The notes: generated from the sequence alone by a model not told the origin. Shown: positions 54,582 through 63,270, counted from the first letter of the stretch. The stretch is DNA of 64,000 bases from JARFQW01 sp963842955 (GCA_963842955.1 CAWJIJ010000006.1:337992-401991), one strand, 5' to 3'. A program made the numbers and translations.

Positions 54582-55193
54582 ATGATGAATCTGCGTCTTG
54601 CGGCGCTCGGTGCGTCACTAGCGATGGTACTCGCCATGGCGAGTCCGGCTACGGCTCAGGCCAATGCGCCGGAAACCGTCATCCAGGAGACCTCGCAGGA
54701 GATCCTCGATGCGATCGAAGATGACCGCGAGGCCCTGGCCACGGATCGCGATGCCCTGCAGGAGGTGGTGGACGACATCCTGCTGCCGCGTTTCGACCGC
54801 GAGTATTCCGGGCGCCTGGTGATGGGCAAGTCCTACCGGGACGCTACGCCCGAGCAGCGCGAGCGTTTCATCATGGGTCTCTACCAGAAGCTGGTGCGCA
54901 CCTACTCTACCGCGATCCTCGAATATGATTCCGAAAGCCTGCGCATCATGGGAACCAAGGGAGACCTGGCTGACGGGAAGGTGATCGTGGAGGCCGAGGT
55001 CAAGCTGGAGGACGGAACAACCGTGCCGGTGGGCTACCGGATGCGCGAGACCGACGGAACGTGGAAGGCTTACGACGTCATCATCGAGGGTATTTCGTAC
55101 GTGGCCAACTACCGGAAGCAGTACGACAGCGAGTTTCGCGCGAAGGGAATCGAAGGCGTGATTGTGGAGCTGGAGGGCGGTGGCGGTGAGTGA
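54582..55193 (+). CDS. mlaC: Periplasmic phospholipid-binding protein MlaC
   Basis: MlaC shuttles phospholipids between MlaD and the outer-membrane MlaA complex. The signal peptide is SLAMVLAMASPATAQA. The mature domain has LLPRFDREYSGRLVMGKSYR, ATPEQRERFIMGLYQKLVRT and GYRMRETDGTWKAYDVIIEG, all typical of the Ttg2D/MlaC family. The 203-residue length is normal. Either of two adjacent ATG codons could be the start. The stop overlaps mlaB. Confidence 0.94.
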   Translation: MMNLRLAALGASLAMVLAMASPATAQANAPETVIQETSQEILDAIEDDREALATDRDALQEVVDDILLPRFDREYSGRLVMGKSYRDATPEQRERFIMGLYQKLVRTYSTAILEYDSESLRIMGTKGDLADGKVIVEAEVKLEDGTTVPVGYRMRETDGTWKAYDVIIEGISYVANYRKQYDSEFRAKGIEGVIVELEGGGGE

Positions 55194-55506
55194 CGTCCGC
55201 ATGGAGGACCTCGGCGACGGACAGTTCTCCCTGCACGGTGAACTCACCTTCAAGACGGCGGCCAAGGCCCTGGAGGCGAGCCGGCGTCTCTTCGACGACC
55301 ATGCCAGCATCAAGGTGGACCTGGCCGATGTCTCCCGCAGCGACAGCGCCGGACTGGCTCTGCTTCTGGAGTGGGTGAACTGGTCGCGCAATCATGTGCG
55401 CGAGATTCGCTTCGACAACGTGCCCCAGCAGATCATCTCCATCGCCCAGATCAGTGAAGTGGACGACATGCTCTCCCGGGGCGAGCGCTGGACGGGAATC
55501 GGTTGA
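55186..55506 (+). CDS. mlaB: STAS-domain protein MlaB
   Basis: MlaB is the small cytoplasmic STAS subunit that binds MlaF. I start at GTG 55186 (SDVRMEDLGDGQFSLHGEL), which overlaps the mlaC stop by 8 bases and follows a GGAGGG. The STAS core HASIKVDLADVSRSDSAGLA with the usual DSAG segment is clear. The product has 106 residues. It is the last gene of the operon and converges with mlaA. Confidence 0.93.
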   Translation: MSDVRMEDLGDGQFSLHGELTFKTAAKALEASRRLFDDHASIKVDLADVSRSDSAGLALLLEWVNWSRNHVREIRFDNVPQQIISIAQISEVDDMLSRGERWTGIG

Positions 55507-55570
55507 GGCCGACTCAAGCGCGCGCAGAAGCGCTCGCCGCGCTGCTGCTCCAATAAACAGATCTGAATAT

Positions 55571-56305
55571 CTAGTCCTCGAATTCTTCGTCTTCGAAATC
55601 CAGCTCGATATCTTCTATCGGCGGATTCCCATCGTAGATGAGGAAGCGCCGCCGCTGTAGGTAAGCCTCACGCACGAAAACGTAGGAATCCGGGGCCTCC
55701 CGGATGGCCTCGTCCCCGGGAAGCAGGCGCCGGCGATTATCCACGTAACGCAAGATGAGCAGCTTGTCCCGGACGCTGGAATTGTCGTATTGCCACAGCG
55801 GGTCCGTGAACCGGTCGGCATACCACCCGAACGAATCCAGAATGGTTTTTGGGCCCAGCCCCGGAATTTGCACAAAGGGCCCTTGCGGAAGCCCCCAGAC
55901 CGCGAATGTCTGGCCGAAGTCTTCCGGCTCGGCCTTCAGGCCGGCATCGGAAGCCGCGTCGATAATGCCGCCCAGGCCAAGGACCGTATTGATGACCAGC
56001 CGCCCGGTCTGGCGAGCTGCGCCGGCAAACTTGCCCTGGAGCAGATGATTCGGAATGTACCCGACCGTTCGAAGATTCTCGAAGAAGTTGAACACGGCGA
56101 ACTTCACAGGTTTAGGAGCCACGGTGTCATAGCCCTTCGCCAACGGCCGCAGGAGGTAGCGGTCGAACGTGTAGTTGAACGTCCAGATGGGGCGGTTGAC
56201 CGCTTCCCAGGGGTCGTAGGGCTCCCGGTCTTCCTTGGGTATGGACGCGCAGCCCGCCGATACCAGGATCAGGAGAGCTGCAAGGAGAATTCCCTTCGTC
56301 CGCAT
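55571..56305 (-). CDS. mlaA: Outer-membrane lipoprotein MlaA (VacJ)
   Basis: MlaA removes phospholipids from the outer leaflet of the outer membrane and hands them to MlaC. The signal peptide ends in lipobox SAGC (C19). The conserved core is DPWEAVNRPIWTFNYTFDRY, PVKFAVFNFFENLRTVGYIP and GLPQGPFVQIPGLGPKTILD. The very acidic C-terminus (DIELDFEDEEFED) is distinctive. The 244-residue protein is complete. It is convergent with mlaFEDCB, so all Mla parts lie together but in two transcription units. Confidence 0.95.
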   Translation of the reverse strand: MRTKGILLAALLILVSAGCASIPKEDREPYDPWEAVNRPIWTFNYTFDRYLLRPLAKGYDTVAPKPVKFAVFNFFENLRTVGYIPNHLLQGKFAGAARQTGRLVINTVLGLGGIIDAASDAGLKAEPEDFGQTFAVWGLPQGPFVQIPGLGPKTILDSFGWYADRFTDPLWQYDNSSVRDKLLILRYVDNRRRLLPGDEAIREAPDSYVFVREAYLQRRRFLIYDGNPPIEDIELDFEDEEFED

Positions 56306-56397
56306 TACCGCTCCAGACGGTTGGCCGCTACAGGCCCCGGATTAAATCACAACTCGCAGCGCGATACCGGGACGAGCCGAAAGGCCGGCAGCCCAGA

Positions 56398-57900
56398 CTA
56401 GCGTCTCCGGCCCTGGGCTTTCTGGGCCTCCGCGTAATACGGCATCAGTTCATCGAGGCGAGCCTGGAAACGGGCGCGCTGAACGTCCTGAATGTCGGGC
56501 TGACTGAGCGCCATCCTCAGCTTGTCCACGGCCTGGGGCAACTGGCCGACGAGCAGGTGATACTCACCCATGTAGTAAAGGGCTTCTGCCCGCTGGCCGG
56601 CGGAGTCCGCCGCCGCGGCGATCAGTTTCACTTCCGGGGGCGTGGGCGGTACGTTGTTGAACAGGTCGAGGAGCAGAACGTGGGCCTCGTCGAAACGTCC
56701 GACCCTGATGAGTGCCTCGGCATGTCGCACCGTCAGCGGCCGATTGCGCGGAAACAGCGCCTGGGCCTGCTCAAAGGTGATGAGTCCTTCGGCCATCTGG
56801 CCGGCCACCAGCTGGCACTGACCGAGTGCGGAGTGGTAGGCGACGACCCCTTCGTCGTCTTCTCTCAAGTCGAAGAAGATCCGTTCCGACTTGCTGCCGG
56901 CACCCGACAACATCAGACCCAGCCCCAGGCCGTAGCGCACATAGGCCTCGTTGGCGTCCACGTCGCGGTCTACCATGCCCTGAAAATACTCCGCTCCTTC
57001 CGAGGGAGATCGGGCGGTCAGTACCCTGAGCCGCGCCCGCATCAACGGATAATTGACGCTGTCGGTGACATCGACCGGCGGCAGCTTGTCTGCCCGCGCC
57101 CGGGCCTCGGCCACGCGAGTGCTGCTCAAGGGGTGAGTGAGCAGGAATTCCGGTACGCGGTTGGCCATGCTTCCGTTCAGGCGGCTCATGGTTTCGAAGA
57201 ACGAGGGCATGCCGAAGGGATCGAAGCCGGCGGCGACCAGGATTTGCATGCCGACCCGGTCGGCCTCGTACTCATTCACCCGGGTGTAGTTAATCTGCTG
57301 CTGGGCCTGGAAGCCCTGGGCACCCATTGCGGTGGCCTGAACGGCATCGGCGCCCGCGCCGGCAGCGCCCATTACGATGGCGGCGGCGACGGCCGCGGCG
57401 GTCAGGATGCTCGTGCGGCCCATGGCTTCCGCCCGGCGTGCGATGTGCTTCTGGGTGACGTGGGCGATTTCGTGGGCCAGCACGCCGGCCAGTTCGCTCT
57501 CGGTCTGGGTGGCCTCGATCAGCCCGGCGTTGACCCCGATATATCCACCGGGCAGCGCGAAGGCGTTGATGCCGTTGTCATTGACCACGAAAAAGCTGAA
57601 ACGGTGGTCGCCCTCATGGGCGTGCATGGCCAGCCGGCTGCCCAGGGACTGGATGTACTCGGAAACCTCGGGATCCTCAAGGACCTGGTCGGCCTCACGG
57701 AGCTGGCGCACCACATTGCGGCCGATGGCACGCGCCGTGTTCGGCGGCAGCAGCACATCCGAGGAGCTGCCGATATCCGGCAGGTCGTCGGCCGGTCCTG
57801 AAACGGCCATGGGCGCCCAGACCGTCACGGCTGCTGCGGCCAGGACGGCAAACAAGTGTCTGGTGATGCGGCTTCGCTTGGTTGTCGTGGGGACTGTCAT
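56398..57900 (-). CDS. bepA: Periplasmic M48 metalloprotease BepA-like with TPR
   Basis: This is a zinc protease and chaperone that helps assemble outer-membrane beta-barrels such as LptD. The signal peptide covers about residues 1-34. The zinc motif is HEIAH (143-147) with the third ligand in NEYEADRVG (E212). The C-terminal half is TPR-like (EGLITFEQAQALFPRNRPLT, EALYYMGEYHLLVGQLPQAV). ATG 57900 (MTVPTTTKRS) is used. The length of 500 residues fits BepA. It is on the same strand as mlaA (92-base gap). Confidence 0.92.
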   Translation of the reverse strand: MTVPTTTKRSRITRHLFAVLAAAAVTVWAPMAVSGPADDLPDIGSSSDVLLPPNTARAIGRNVVRQLREADQVLEDPEVSEYIQSLGSRLAMHAHEGDHRFSFFVVNDNGINAFALPGGYIGVNAGLIEATQTESELAGVLAHEIAHVTQKHIARRAEAMGRTSILTAAAVAAAIVMGAAGAGADAVQATAMGAQGFQAQQQINYTRVNEYEADRVGMQILVAAGFDPFGMPSFFETMSRLNGSMANRVPEFLLTHPLSSTRVAEARARADKLPPVDVTDSVNYPLMRARLRVLTARSPSEGAEYFQGMVDRDVDANEAYVRYGLGLGLMLSGAGSKSERIFFDLREDDEGVVAYHSALGQCQLVAGQMAEGLITFEQAQALFPRNRPLTVRHAEALIRVGRFDEAHVLLLDLFNNVPPTPPEVKLIAAAADSAGQRAEALYYMGEYHLLVGQLPQAVDKLRMALSQPDIQDVQRARFQARLDELMPYYAEAQKAQGRRR

Positions 57901-58098
57901 GCGATTAGGACCCTCGGGGACCCCCAAAGAGTTCCCGGCCGGGCTCCGGAATCCTCGATCATCATGCCCGAAATCGGCTGTTCTAGACAGGGTTGGAGGC
58001 GGTTTTTGGGATCTGGCACGCCTTTTTTCGGGCCTGGGCTCCGCGGGTGCGACATCCCGGCCGGGTCCCGGGCCCGCCGCCAGCGACTCCGCCCGCCG

Positions 58099-59511
58099 TC
58101 AGAGCTGTTCCGAGGCATAGTCCGCCAGCCGCGAGCGCTCGCCCCGCATCAGGGTGATGTGCCCGGAGTGGGGCCATCCGCGGAACCGGTTCACCACGTA
58201 GGTCAGGCCGGACGTGGTCTCGGTGAGGTACGGGGTGTCGATCTGGGCCACGTTGCCCAGGCAAACCACCTTGGTGCCGGGTCCCGCCCGGGTGATCAGC
58301 GCCTTCATCTGCTTGGAGGTCAGGTTCTGCGCCTCGTCCAGAATAATGAAGCGGTTCAGGAAGGTCCGGCCGCGCATGAAGTTCAGCGATCGGATCTTGA
58401 TCCGGCTGCGGAGAAGATCCTGGGTTGCCGCCCGGCCCCAGTCGCCGCCCTCATCGCTGTGGGTCAGCACCTCGAGGTTGTCCATCAGGGCCCCCATCCA
58501 GGGCTCCATTTTTTCCTCCTCGGTACCGGGCAGAAAACCGATATCCTCGCCCAGCGGCACGGTGACCCGGGTCATGATGATCTCGCGAAAGCGGTTCTGG
58601 TCGAGGGTCTGGGCCAGCCCGGCGGCAAGCGTGAGAAGGGTCTTGCCGGTGCCAGCGGGTCCGAGAATGGTCACAAAGTCCACTTCGTCGGACATGAGCA
58701 GATTCAGGGCGAAATTCTGCTCCCGGTTGCGCGCGGTGACCCCCCATACGGCATTGCGGCCGCGATAGTTCGTGGCGAGTTCGATGACCGCCGATTCTTC
58801 CTCGACCGTGCCGACTACCGCCTCGAACTGGCTGTCGTCCGTGGCGTAGATGAACTCATTCGGCTGCCAGTCGGCGATCATCGGTCCTTGCAGGCGATAA
58901 AACGTGCGGCCTTCCTCCTGCCAGGAATCCATCTCCCGGGAATGGGTTTCCCAGAAATCCTCCGGCACTGGGGCCGCGCCCCGATACAGCAGGTCCAGGT
59001 CGTCCAGGGTCTTGTCGTTGAAATAGTCTTCCGCATGAACGCTGAGAATCGCCGCCTTGATGCGGAGATTGATGTCCTTGGACACCAGCGTGACGTCGGC
59101 ATCGGCATGCATGCCTTCCAGGGTCAGGCAGGTTTCCAGGATGGAGTTGTCGGCGCGGTGGCCGGGGAGGCTGTCCGGCAGCAGGGGCTGGTTCGGCTTG
59201 GTCTGGAAAAACAGCCGGCCCGGCCGCTTGTTGTGGCCGTTGAGGATGTGCTCGCCGGGGAGCGGAACGCCGCTGTGTATGCTCTCCGCCGGCGTCTCCT
59301 GGATCAGTTCGTCCATGAAGCGGCTGACCTGGCGGGCGTTGCGCGCCGATTCGGACATGCCCTTCTTGTTGCCGTCGAGTTCCTCGAGAACGACCATCGG
59401 GATATGCACGTCGTGCTCGTCGAAACGGAAGATCGCGGTCGGATCGTGCATGAGCACATTGGTGTCCAGCACGAAGATCCTGCGGCGCTCGCCGCTATCG
59501 TTGTCGCTCAA
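58099..59511 (-). CDS. PIN-PhoH fusion ATPase
   Basis: This protein of the YlaK/PhoH2 type joins an N-terminal PIN ribonuclease domain with a C-terminal PhoH helicase-like ATPase. The PIN start FVLDTNVLMHDPTAIFRF has the first metal aspartate (D16). PhoH Walker A GPAGTGKTLLTLAAG is near residue 280, with Walker B RFIILDEAQNLTSKQMKALI. The length is 470 residues. Such proteins unwind and cut RNA and are linked to toxin-antitoxin-like control; here no antitoxin gene is adjacent. It follows bcp by 33 bases on the same strand. Confidence 0.92.
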   Translation of the reverse strand: MSDNDSGERRRIFVLDTNVLMHDPTAIFRFDEHDVHIPMVVLEELDGNKKGMSESARNARQVSRFMDELIQETPAESIHSGVPLPGEHILNGHNKRPGRLFFQTKPNQPLLPDSLPGHRADNSILETCLTLEGMHADADVTLVSKDINLRIKAAILSVHAEDYFNDKTLDDLDLLYRGAAPVPEDFWETHSREMDSWQEEGRTFYRLQGPMIADWQPNEFIYATDDSQFEAVVGTVEEESAVIELATNYRGRNAVWGVTARNREQNFALNLLMSDEVDFVTILGPAGTGKTLLTLAAGLAQTLDQNRFREIIMTRVTVPLGEDIGFLPGTEEEKMEPWMGALMDNLEVLTHSDEGGDWGRAATQDLLRSRIKIRSLNFMRGRTFLNRFIILDEAQNLTSKQMKALITRAGPGTKVVCLGNVAQIDTPYLTETTSGLTYVVNRFRGWPHSGHITLMRGERSRLADYASEQL

Positions 59512-59544
59512 TGTCCGGGTTCCCTCCGATGGATTGAGGCCGGG

Positions 59545-60013
59545 TCAGATCTCTTTGGCGGCTTCGAGCACTTCTTCGGCGTGGCCCTTGACCTTTACCT
59601 TGCGCCATTCCTGGCGAAGCACGCCCTTGGCATCGATCAGGAACGTGCTGCGCTCGATCCCCATGACCTTGCGGCCGTACATGTTCTTTTCCTTGATCAC
59701 GTCAAAGATCCCGCAGAGGATTTCGTCCTTGTCGCTGATCAGCTCAAAGGGGAACGCCTGTTTGGACTTGAAATTCTCGTGGGATTTCAAGCCGTCCCGG
59801 GACACGCCCGAGGATGGCCGTATTGGCCTTATCGAACTCGGCGATACGGTCCCTGAAATCCTGCCCTTCGGTGGTGCAGCCCGGGGTGCTGTCTTTCGGG
59901 TAGAAGTAGATCACCGCGTTCCTGCCCTTGAGGCTTTTCATGGAAACGGTGGTGTTGCTCGTGGCGGGGAGTTCGAACTCCGGGACTTTCTTGCCGATTT
60001 CGGCCTTGCTCAT
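59545..60013 (-). CDS. bcp: Thioredoxin-dependent peroxiredoxin Bcp/PrxQ, frameshifted
   Basis: This enzyme reduces hydroperoxides. The peroxidatic cysteine is C46 in PKDSTPGCTTEGQDFRD. The residue five positions on, cysteine in E. coli Bcp, is not cysteine here, so this is a 1-Cys-like PrxQ. The frame breaks after ANTAILG. Removing one base from the CCC at 59817-59819 (GGG on the coding strand) gives ILGVSRDGLKSHENFKSKQ and continues to KVKGHAEEVLEAAKEI. The repaired length is about 155 residues, normal. It sits between gcvR and the PhoH gene, as in many gammaproteobacteria. Confidence 0.93.
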
Positions 60014-60056
60014 CGGTCGATACCTGCTGCGGTTGGGGGCGGGGGTTGCCGATCAT

Positions 60057-60587
60057 TCAGCCCTTGACGGGCTCCATGATGGCGTCGAGGTTGAGTTGGT
60101 CGCAGAAATCCATGAACTCGTCCCGGAGGACCGAGATCTGCATGTCGCTGGGAATGTTGACAGACATCTGTACCGAAAACATGGGGGCTCCGGTGTGGGC
60201 CGCCGCATAGCTTCGGGTATTCAGTTCGGCAATCTCGATTTCCCTGCAAGCGAAGAAGCTGGCCAGGTTGAACACGATGCCGGCCTGGTCCAGGCACACG
60301 ACGTCAATGGCGTAGGGGATCCGGTCGGCTTCGGCTGTGCGCGCCTCCGTGCGCCGGAGAATAATGCTCAGACCCTGGTTTTCCTCGAGCTTTTTCAGCT
60401 CCGACTCAAGTTTTGCGAGGGTGTGCCAGTTGCCGCTGACCAGCAGCAGCATCGCGAAATCCGAGCCCAGCGCGGACATCCTGCTCTCGACGATATTGCC
60501 ACCGCAGTCCAGAACAGCGCGGGACAGGTCGTGAACGACTCCCGGGCGGTCGTCTCCGACGGCGGTAATCACAACGAGCTGCTTCAT
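60057..60587 (-). CDS. gcvR: Glycine cleavage regulator GcvR-like (two ACT domains)
   Basis: The product has two ACT domains: LVVITAVGDDRPGVVHDLSR (about residues 3-75) and IDVVCLDQAGIVFNLASFFA (about 92-165). This is the architecture of GcvR, which in E. coli antagonises GcvA at the gcv operon in response to glycine. Start ATG 60587, 176 residues. It is divergent from dapA and followed by bcp, the widespread dapA-gcvR-bcp order. Glycine sensing is inferred from the family. Confidence 0.9.
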   Translation of the reverse strand: MKQLVVITAVGDDRPGVVHDLSRAVLDCGGNIVESRMSALGSDFAMLLLVSGNWHTLAKLESELKKLEENQGLSIILRRTEARTAEADRIPYAIDVVCLDQAGIVFNLASFFACREIEIAELNTRSYAAAHTGAPMFSVQMSVNIPSDMQISVLRDEFMDFCDQLNLDAIMEPVKG

Positions 60588-60738
60588 GGGGTCAGACCCG
60601 GACCCGGGCCGAAAGGAATGATCATGGGAGAAGGAGTGTAGCGCCTGCCAGCGGCGCTGCGAAGGCCCGACGGGCGCTTGCGGGCATCGGGGGGCGACAT
60701 TACCATGCCGGGCTGGGCCCAACTTGGAGTAACACCGC

Positions 60739-61632
60739 ATGTTTCGCGGCAGCATGGTGGCCCTGGCCACGCCGATGGACGCGGCTGGAGCGGTGGACTG
60801 GCGGGCCTGGCAAGGCCTTCTGGAGTTCCACATTGCACACGGCACCAATGGGGTGGTCGTGGCGGGCACGACTGGCGAATCGCCGACCATCACACCGGCG
60901 GAGCTGGAGCGGCTCGTCCGCAGCGCCGTGGAAGTCTCCGACGGGCGGATAGTCATCATCGGTGGCAGCGGGAGCCATTCGACTGCCCACGCCATCGAGC
61001 TCACACGCCTGGTCCAGAGCGCGGGCGCCGATGCGGCGCTGATCGTGACCCCTTACTACAACAAGCCCACCCAGAACGGCCTCAAGGCCCACTATGCAGC
61101 CATTGCGGACGCCACCAGCTTGCCGATCATCCTGTACAACGTTCCGGGCCGCACCGCCTGCGATCTGCTGCCCGAGACAGCAGCCGCCCTGTCGGAAATC
61201 GACCAGGTCGTGGCGTTCAAGGAAGCGGTGCCAGGATCGGACCGGGTTGCGCGAATCCGGAACCTGTGCGGCGAGAATCTGCAGCTGCTTTCCGGGGACG
61301 ACCCGACCTCGCGGGATTTCATGCTGGCCGGCGGCGACGGCGTGATCTCGGTGACCGGAAACGTGGCGCCCGCCCTGATGCGTTCGCTGTGCGATCTGGC
61401 GACCGCGGGGGACAGCGAGGCGTCTGCCGTCGTAGACGCGCGCCTGGCGGCGCTCAACGAGGCATTATTCGTCGAGCCGAGCCCGATTCCCGTGAAGTGG
61501 GCGCTGCAGAGAATGGGTCTGATCGGCCCAGGCATTCGCCTGCCGCTGACGCCCCTGGCAGCGCCGTTTCACTCCATCGTGGAGACGGCGCTTTCCAACG
61601 CCGGGATCGAACTCCCGCCGGAGGTTGTGTGA
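60739..61632 (+). CDS. dapA: 4-hydroxy-tetrahydrodipicolinate synthase
   Basis: DapA condenses pyruvate with aspartate semialdehyde in lysine and diaminopimelate synthesis. The Schiff-base lysine is K161 (VVAFKEAVPG). Catalytic tyrosines are in VTPYYNKPTQ (106-107) and LYNVPGRTA (Y133). The threonine pair sits in VAGTTGESPT. The 297-residue protein is intact. The 150-base gap to gcvR is a divergent promoter region. The stop overlaps the next lipoprotein gene by 3 bases. Confidence 0.96.
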   Translation: MFRGSMVALATPMDAAGAVDWRAWQGLLEFHIAHGTNGVVVAGTTGESPTITPAELERLVRSAVEVSDGRIVIIGGSGSHSTAHAIELTRLVQSAGADAALIVTPYYNKPTQNGLKAHYAAIADATSLPIILYNVPGRTACDLLPETAAALSEIDQVVAFKEAVPGSDRVARIRNLCGENLQLLSGDDPTSRDFMLAGGDGVISVTGNVAPALMRSLCDLATAGDSEASAVVDARLAALNEALFVEPSPIPVKWALQRMGLIGPGIRLPLTPLAAPFHSIVETALSNAGIELPPEVV

Positions 61633-62354
61633 TTCGGCGAGTCCGTTTTCCTCTGGCCGTGTTCCTGGCCGTGTTGATGGGCCTGGCGGCGACCGCCGGC
61701 TGCTCGGGACACAAGCCTTGCGAAGGTTCCAAGACCTATCGGGAGAGCGCGCCCGGGCCGGGTCTGCAGGTGCCCTCGGGGCTGGACGCGCCCGAGGACA
61801 ACGGGCTGATGAACGTGCCCGGAGGCGCGGTGTCGGCGGACGCTTTGGACAAGTGCATGGAATCGCCGCCCAACTATTACGCAAGAGCCGGGGAGCCGAA
61901 TGCCGAGGGCCTCCCGGTGTCGGCGGTCGTGGGTTCGTCCGTTGCCGTGGCGGAGGCATCTGGAAGGGCTCCGGATACGCGGGAGATGATTCCCGGCGCC
62001 TCGGTTCTGACCAACGACGTGGCCGCGTTCGTCACCAACTGGGCGGCGCTGTGGACCGCCCGGGACGCCGACGACTGGCTGGGGATGTACCGGGATGATT
62101 TCGTTCAGCCGGGCTTCCAGTCCCACGCGGACTGGGTCGCTACTCAGCGCGACCGTTTCCAGACACCCGCGAGCACCGAGGTTCCGTTGGATACCCTGCA
62201 AGTCGAGCCTCTGGCCGGCGACCGGGCCCGCGCTGAGTTCGTTCAGCGCTTTGGCAGCGCGCCGACGTTCCGTTCGGTCAAGAAAGAACTGGTTCTCGAG
62301 CGGCAGCAGAATCGCTGGGTGATCGCTCAGGAGCGGATCCTGGACGTGCTTTAG
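61629..62354 (+). CDS. Lipoprotein with BamC-like N-terminus and NTF2-like C-terminus
   Basis: This gene follows dapA where bamC (nlpB) stands in many gammaproteobacteria. The signal peptide ends in ATAGC (C near residue 25). The segment YRESAPGPGLQVPSGLDAPE recalls the BamC N-terminal stretch that lies on BamD. The C-terminal 105 residues (FVTNWAALWTARDADDWLGM, FQSHADWVATQRDRFQTP, KELVLERQQNRWVIAQERIL) look like an NTF2/DUF4440-type domain of the kind found at the end of some L,D-transpeptidases, not BamC helix-grip domains. Start GTG 61629, 241 residues. Function unknown; an envelope role is likely. Confidence 0.75.
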   Translation: MIRRVRFPLAVFLAVLMGLAATAGCSGHKPCEGSKTYRESAPGPGLQVPSGLDAPEDNGLMNVPGGAVSADALDKCMESPPNYYARAGEPNAEGLPVSAVVGSSVAVAEASGRAPDTREMIPGASVLTNDVAAFVTNWAALWTARDADDWLGMYRDDFVQPGFQSHADWVATQRDRFQTPASTEVPLDTLQVEPLAGDRARAEFVQRFGSAPTFRSVKKELVLERQQNRWVIAQERILDVL

Positions 62355-62695
62355 GGTGAGATGAAGGCTTCGGCAGTTCTATACTATTAACTTTAATTAA
62401 AGTTAATAACCTACGGATCTTAAATGAGTTAGTTTGAGGTTCATCGGCGGTGCGCACCGACGGTTTCTCCGCTTCGAATGAAAACCCTCGGATTTCGGTC
62501 CTGCGGGTAGCGAGGTCGGCCCCGGGAGGGTAAGGGCGCTCCCGATTCCTGACGCGCGGGGTGCCCGCGGATGAGTCGGACTGCACCCAGGCGTGCGGAG
62601 TCAAGTGGCGCACTGGTGATCCCGGATAGCGCAATCTGGCCGACACCCTTGTCGGTCACCGGGACGACCCGTAGAATTCGCCGCCTTCCAGGGAG
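62355..62695. other. Non-coding leader before the tRNA-Ser repeat array
   Basis: These 341 bases have no credible gene. They contain the AT-rich palindrome at 62385-62408, a 12-bp palindrome CGGTGCGCACCG (62448-62459), and near the end a variant left arm (AGAATTCG, 62673-62680) of the hairpin that opens each later repeat. Confidence 0.7.
62385..62408. promoter_or_regulatory. 24-bp perfect AT-rich palindrome
   Basis: The 12 bases TATTAACTTTAA are followed at once by their exact reverse complement, giving a 24-bp palindrome with only two G:C pairs in otherwise GC-rich DNA. It starts 31 bases after a stop codon and lies about 290 bases before the repeat array. It could be a regulator site, a cruciform or part of a promoter; there is no T-run of a terminator. 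Confidence 0.7.
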
Positions 62696-62835
62696 TCGCC
62701 GGGAGCGAATCTGGCCGTCCGAAGGACGCCCGAAGGGCGAGGGCCAGGAAGGCCCGAGGCCATCCCGCCCTCACGCGGAGCGGGAAGGGCAGCCGGAGCG
62801 CAAAGTTCCGGATGAGACAATGTGGTTTTGCGACT

Positions 62836-62908
62836 TCAGAGGTGGCCGAGCGGTCGAAGGCGCTTGCTTGGAAAGCAAGTGTACGGTAACCCCGTACCGC
62901 GGGTTCGA
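62836..62908 (+). pseudogene. tRNA-Ser(GGA) module 1, 3'-truncated
   Basis: This module holds the D arm, the anticodon arm (CTTGC, loop TTGGAAA, GCAAG), the long variable arm (GTACGG/CCGTAC) and the T-stem 5' strand GCGGG plus TTCGA. It then departs into CAGATTCG, so the T-stem and acceptor 3' strands are missing. The acceptor 5' strand is TCAGAGG instead of GGAGAGG. Confidence 0.9.
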
Positions 62909-63053
62909 CAGATTCGCCGGGAGCGAATCTGGCCGTCCGAAGGACGCCCGAAGGGCGAGGGCCAGGAAGGCCCGAGGCCATCCCGCCCTCACGCGGAGCG
63001 GGAAGGGCAGCCGGAGCGCAAAGTTCCGGATGAGACAATGTGGTTTTGCGACT

Positions 63054-63126
63054 TCAGAGGTGGCCGAGCGGTCGAAGGCGCTTGCTTGGAAAGCAAGTGT
63101 ACGGTAACCCCGTACCGCGGGTTCGA
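63054..63126 (+). pseudogene. tRNA-Ser(GGA) module 2, 3'-truncated
   Basis: Identical to module 1, including the TCAGAGG acceptor strand and the break after TTCGA. Confidence 0.9.
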
Positions 63127-63270
63127 CAGATTCGCCGGGAGCGAATCTGGCCGTCCGAAGGACGCCCGAAGGGCGAGGGCCAGGAAGGCCCGAGGCCATC
63201 CCGCCCTCACGCGGAGCGGGAAGGGCAGCCGGAGCGCAAAGTTCCGGATGAGACAATGTGGTTTTGCGAC

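Noticed and set aside
57856..59856. 666-codon open frame on the plus strand
   Set aside because: It is antisense to the PIN-PhoH gene and parts of bepA and bcp; it is a GC-rich shadow frame.
60678..61628. Upstream in-frame extension of the lipoprotein gene through dapA
   Set aside because: The segment is a shadow of dapA in another frame; the lipoprotein signal peptide starts at GTG 61629.
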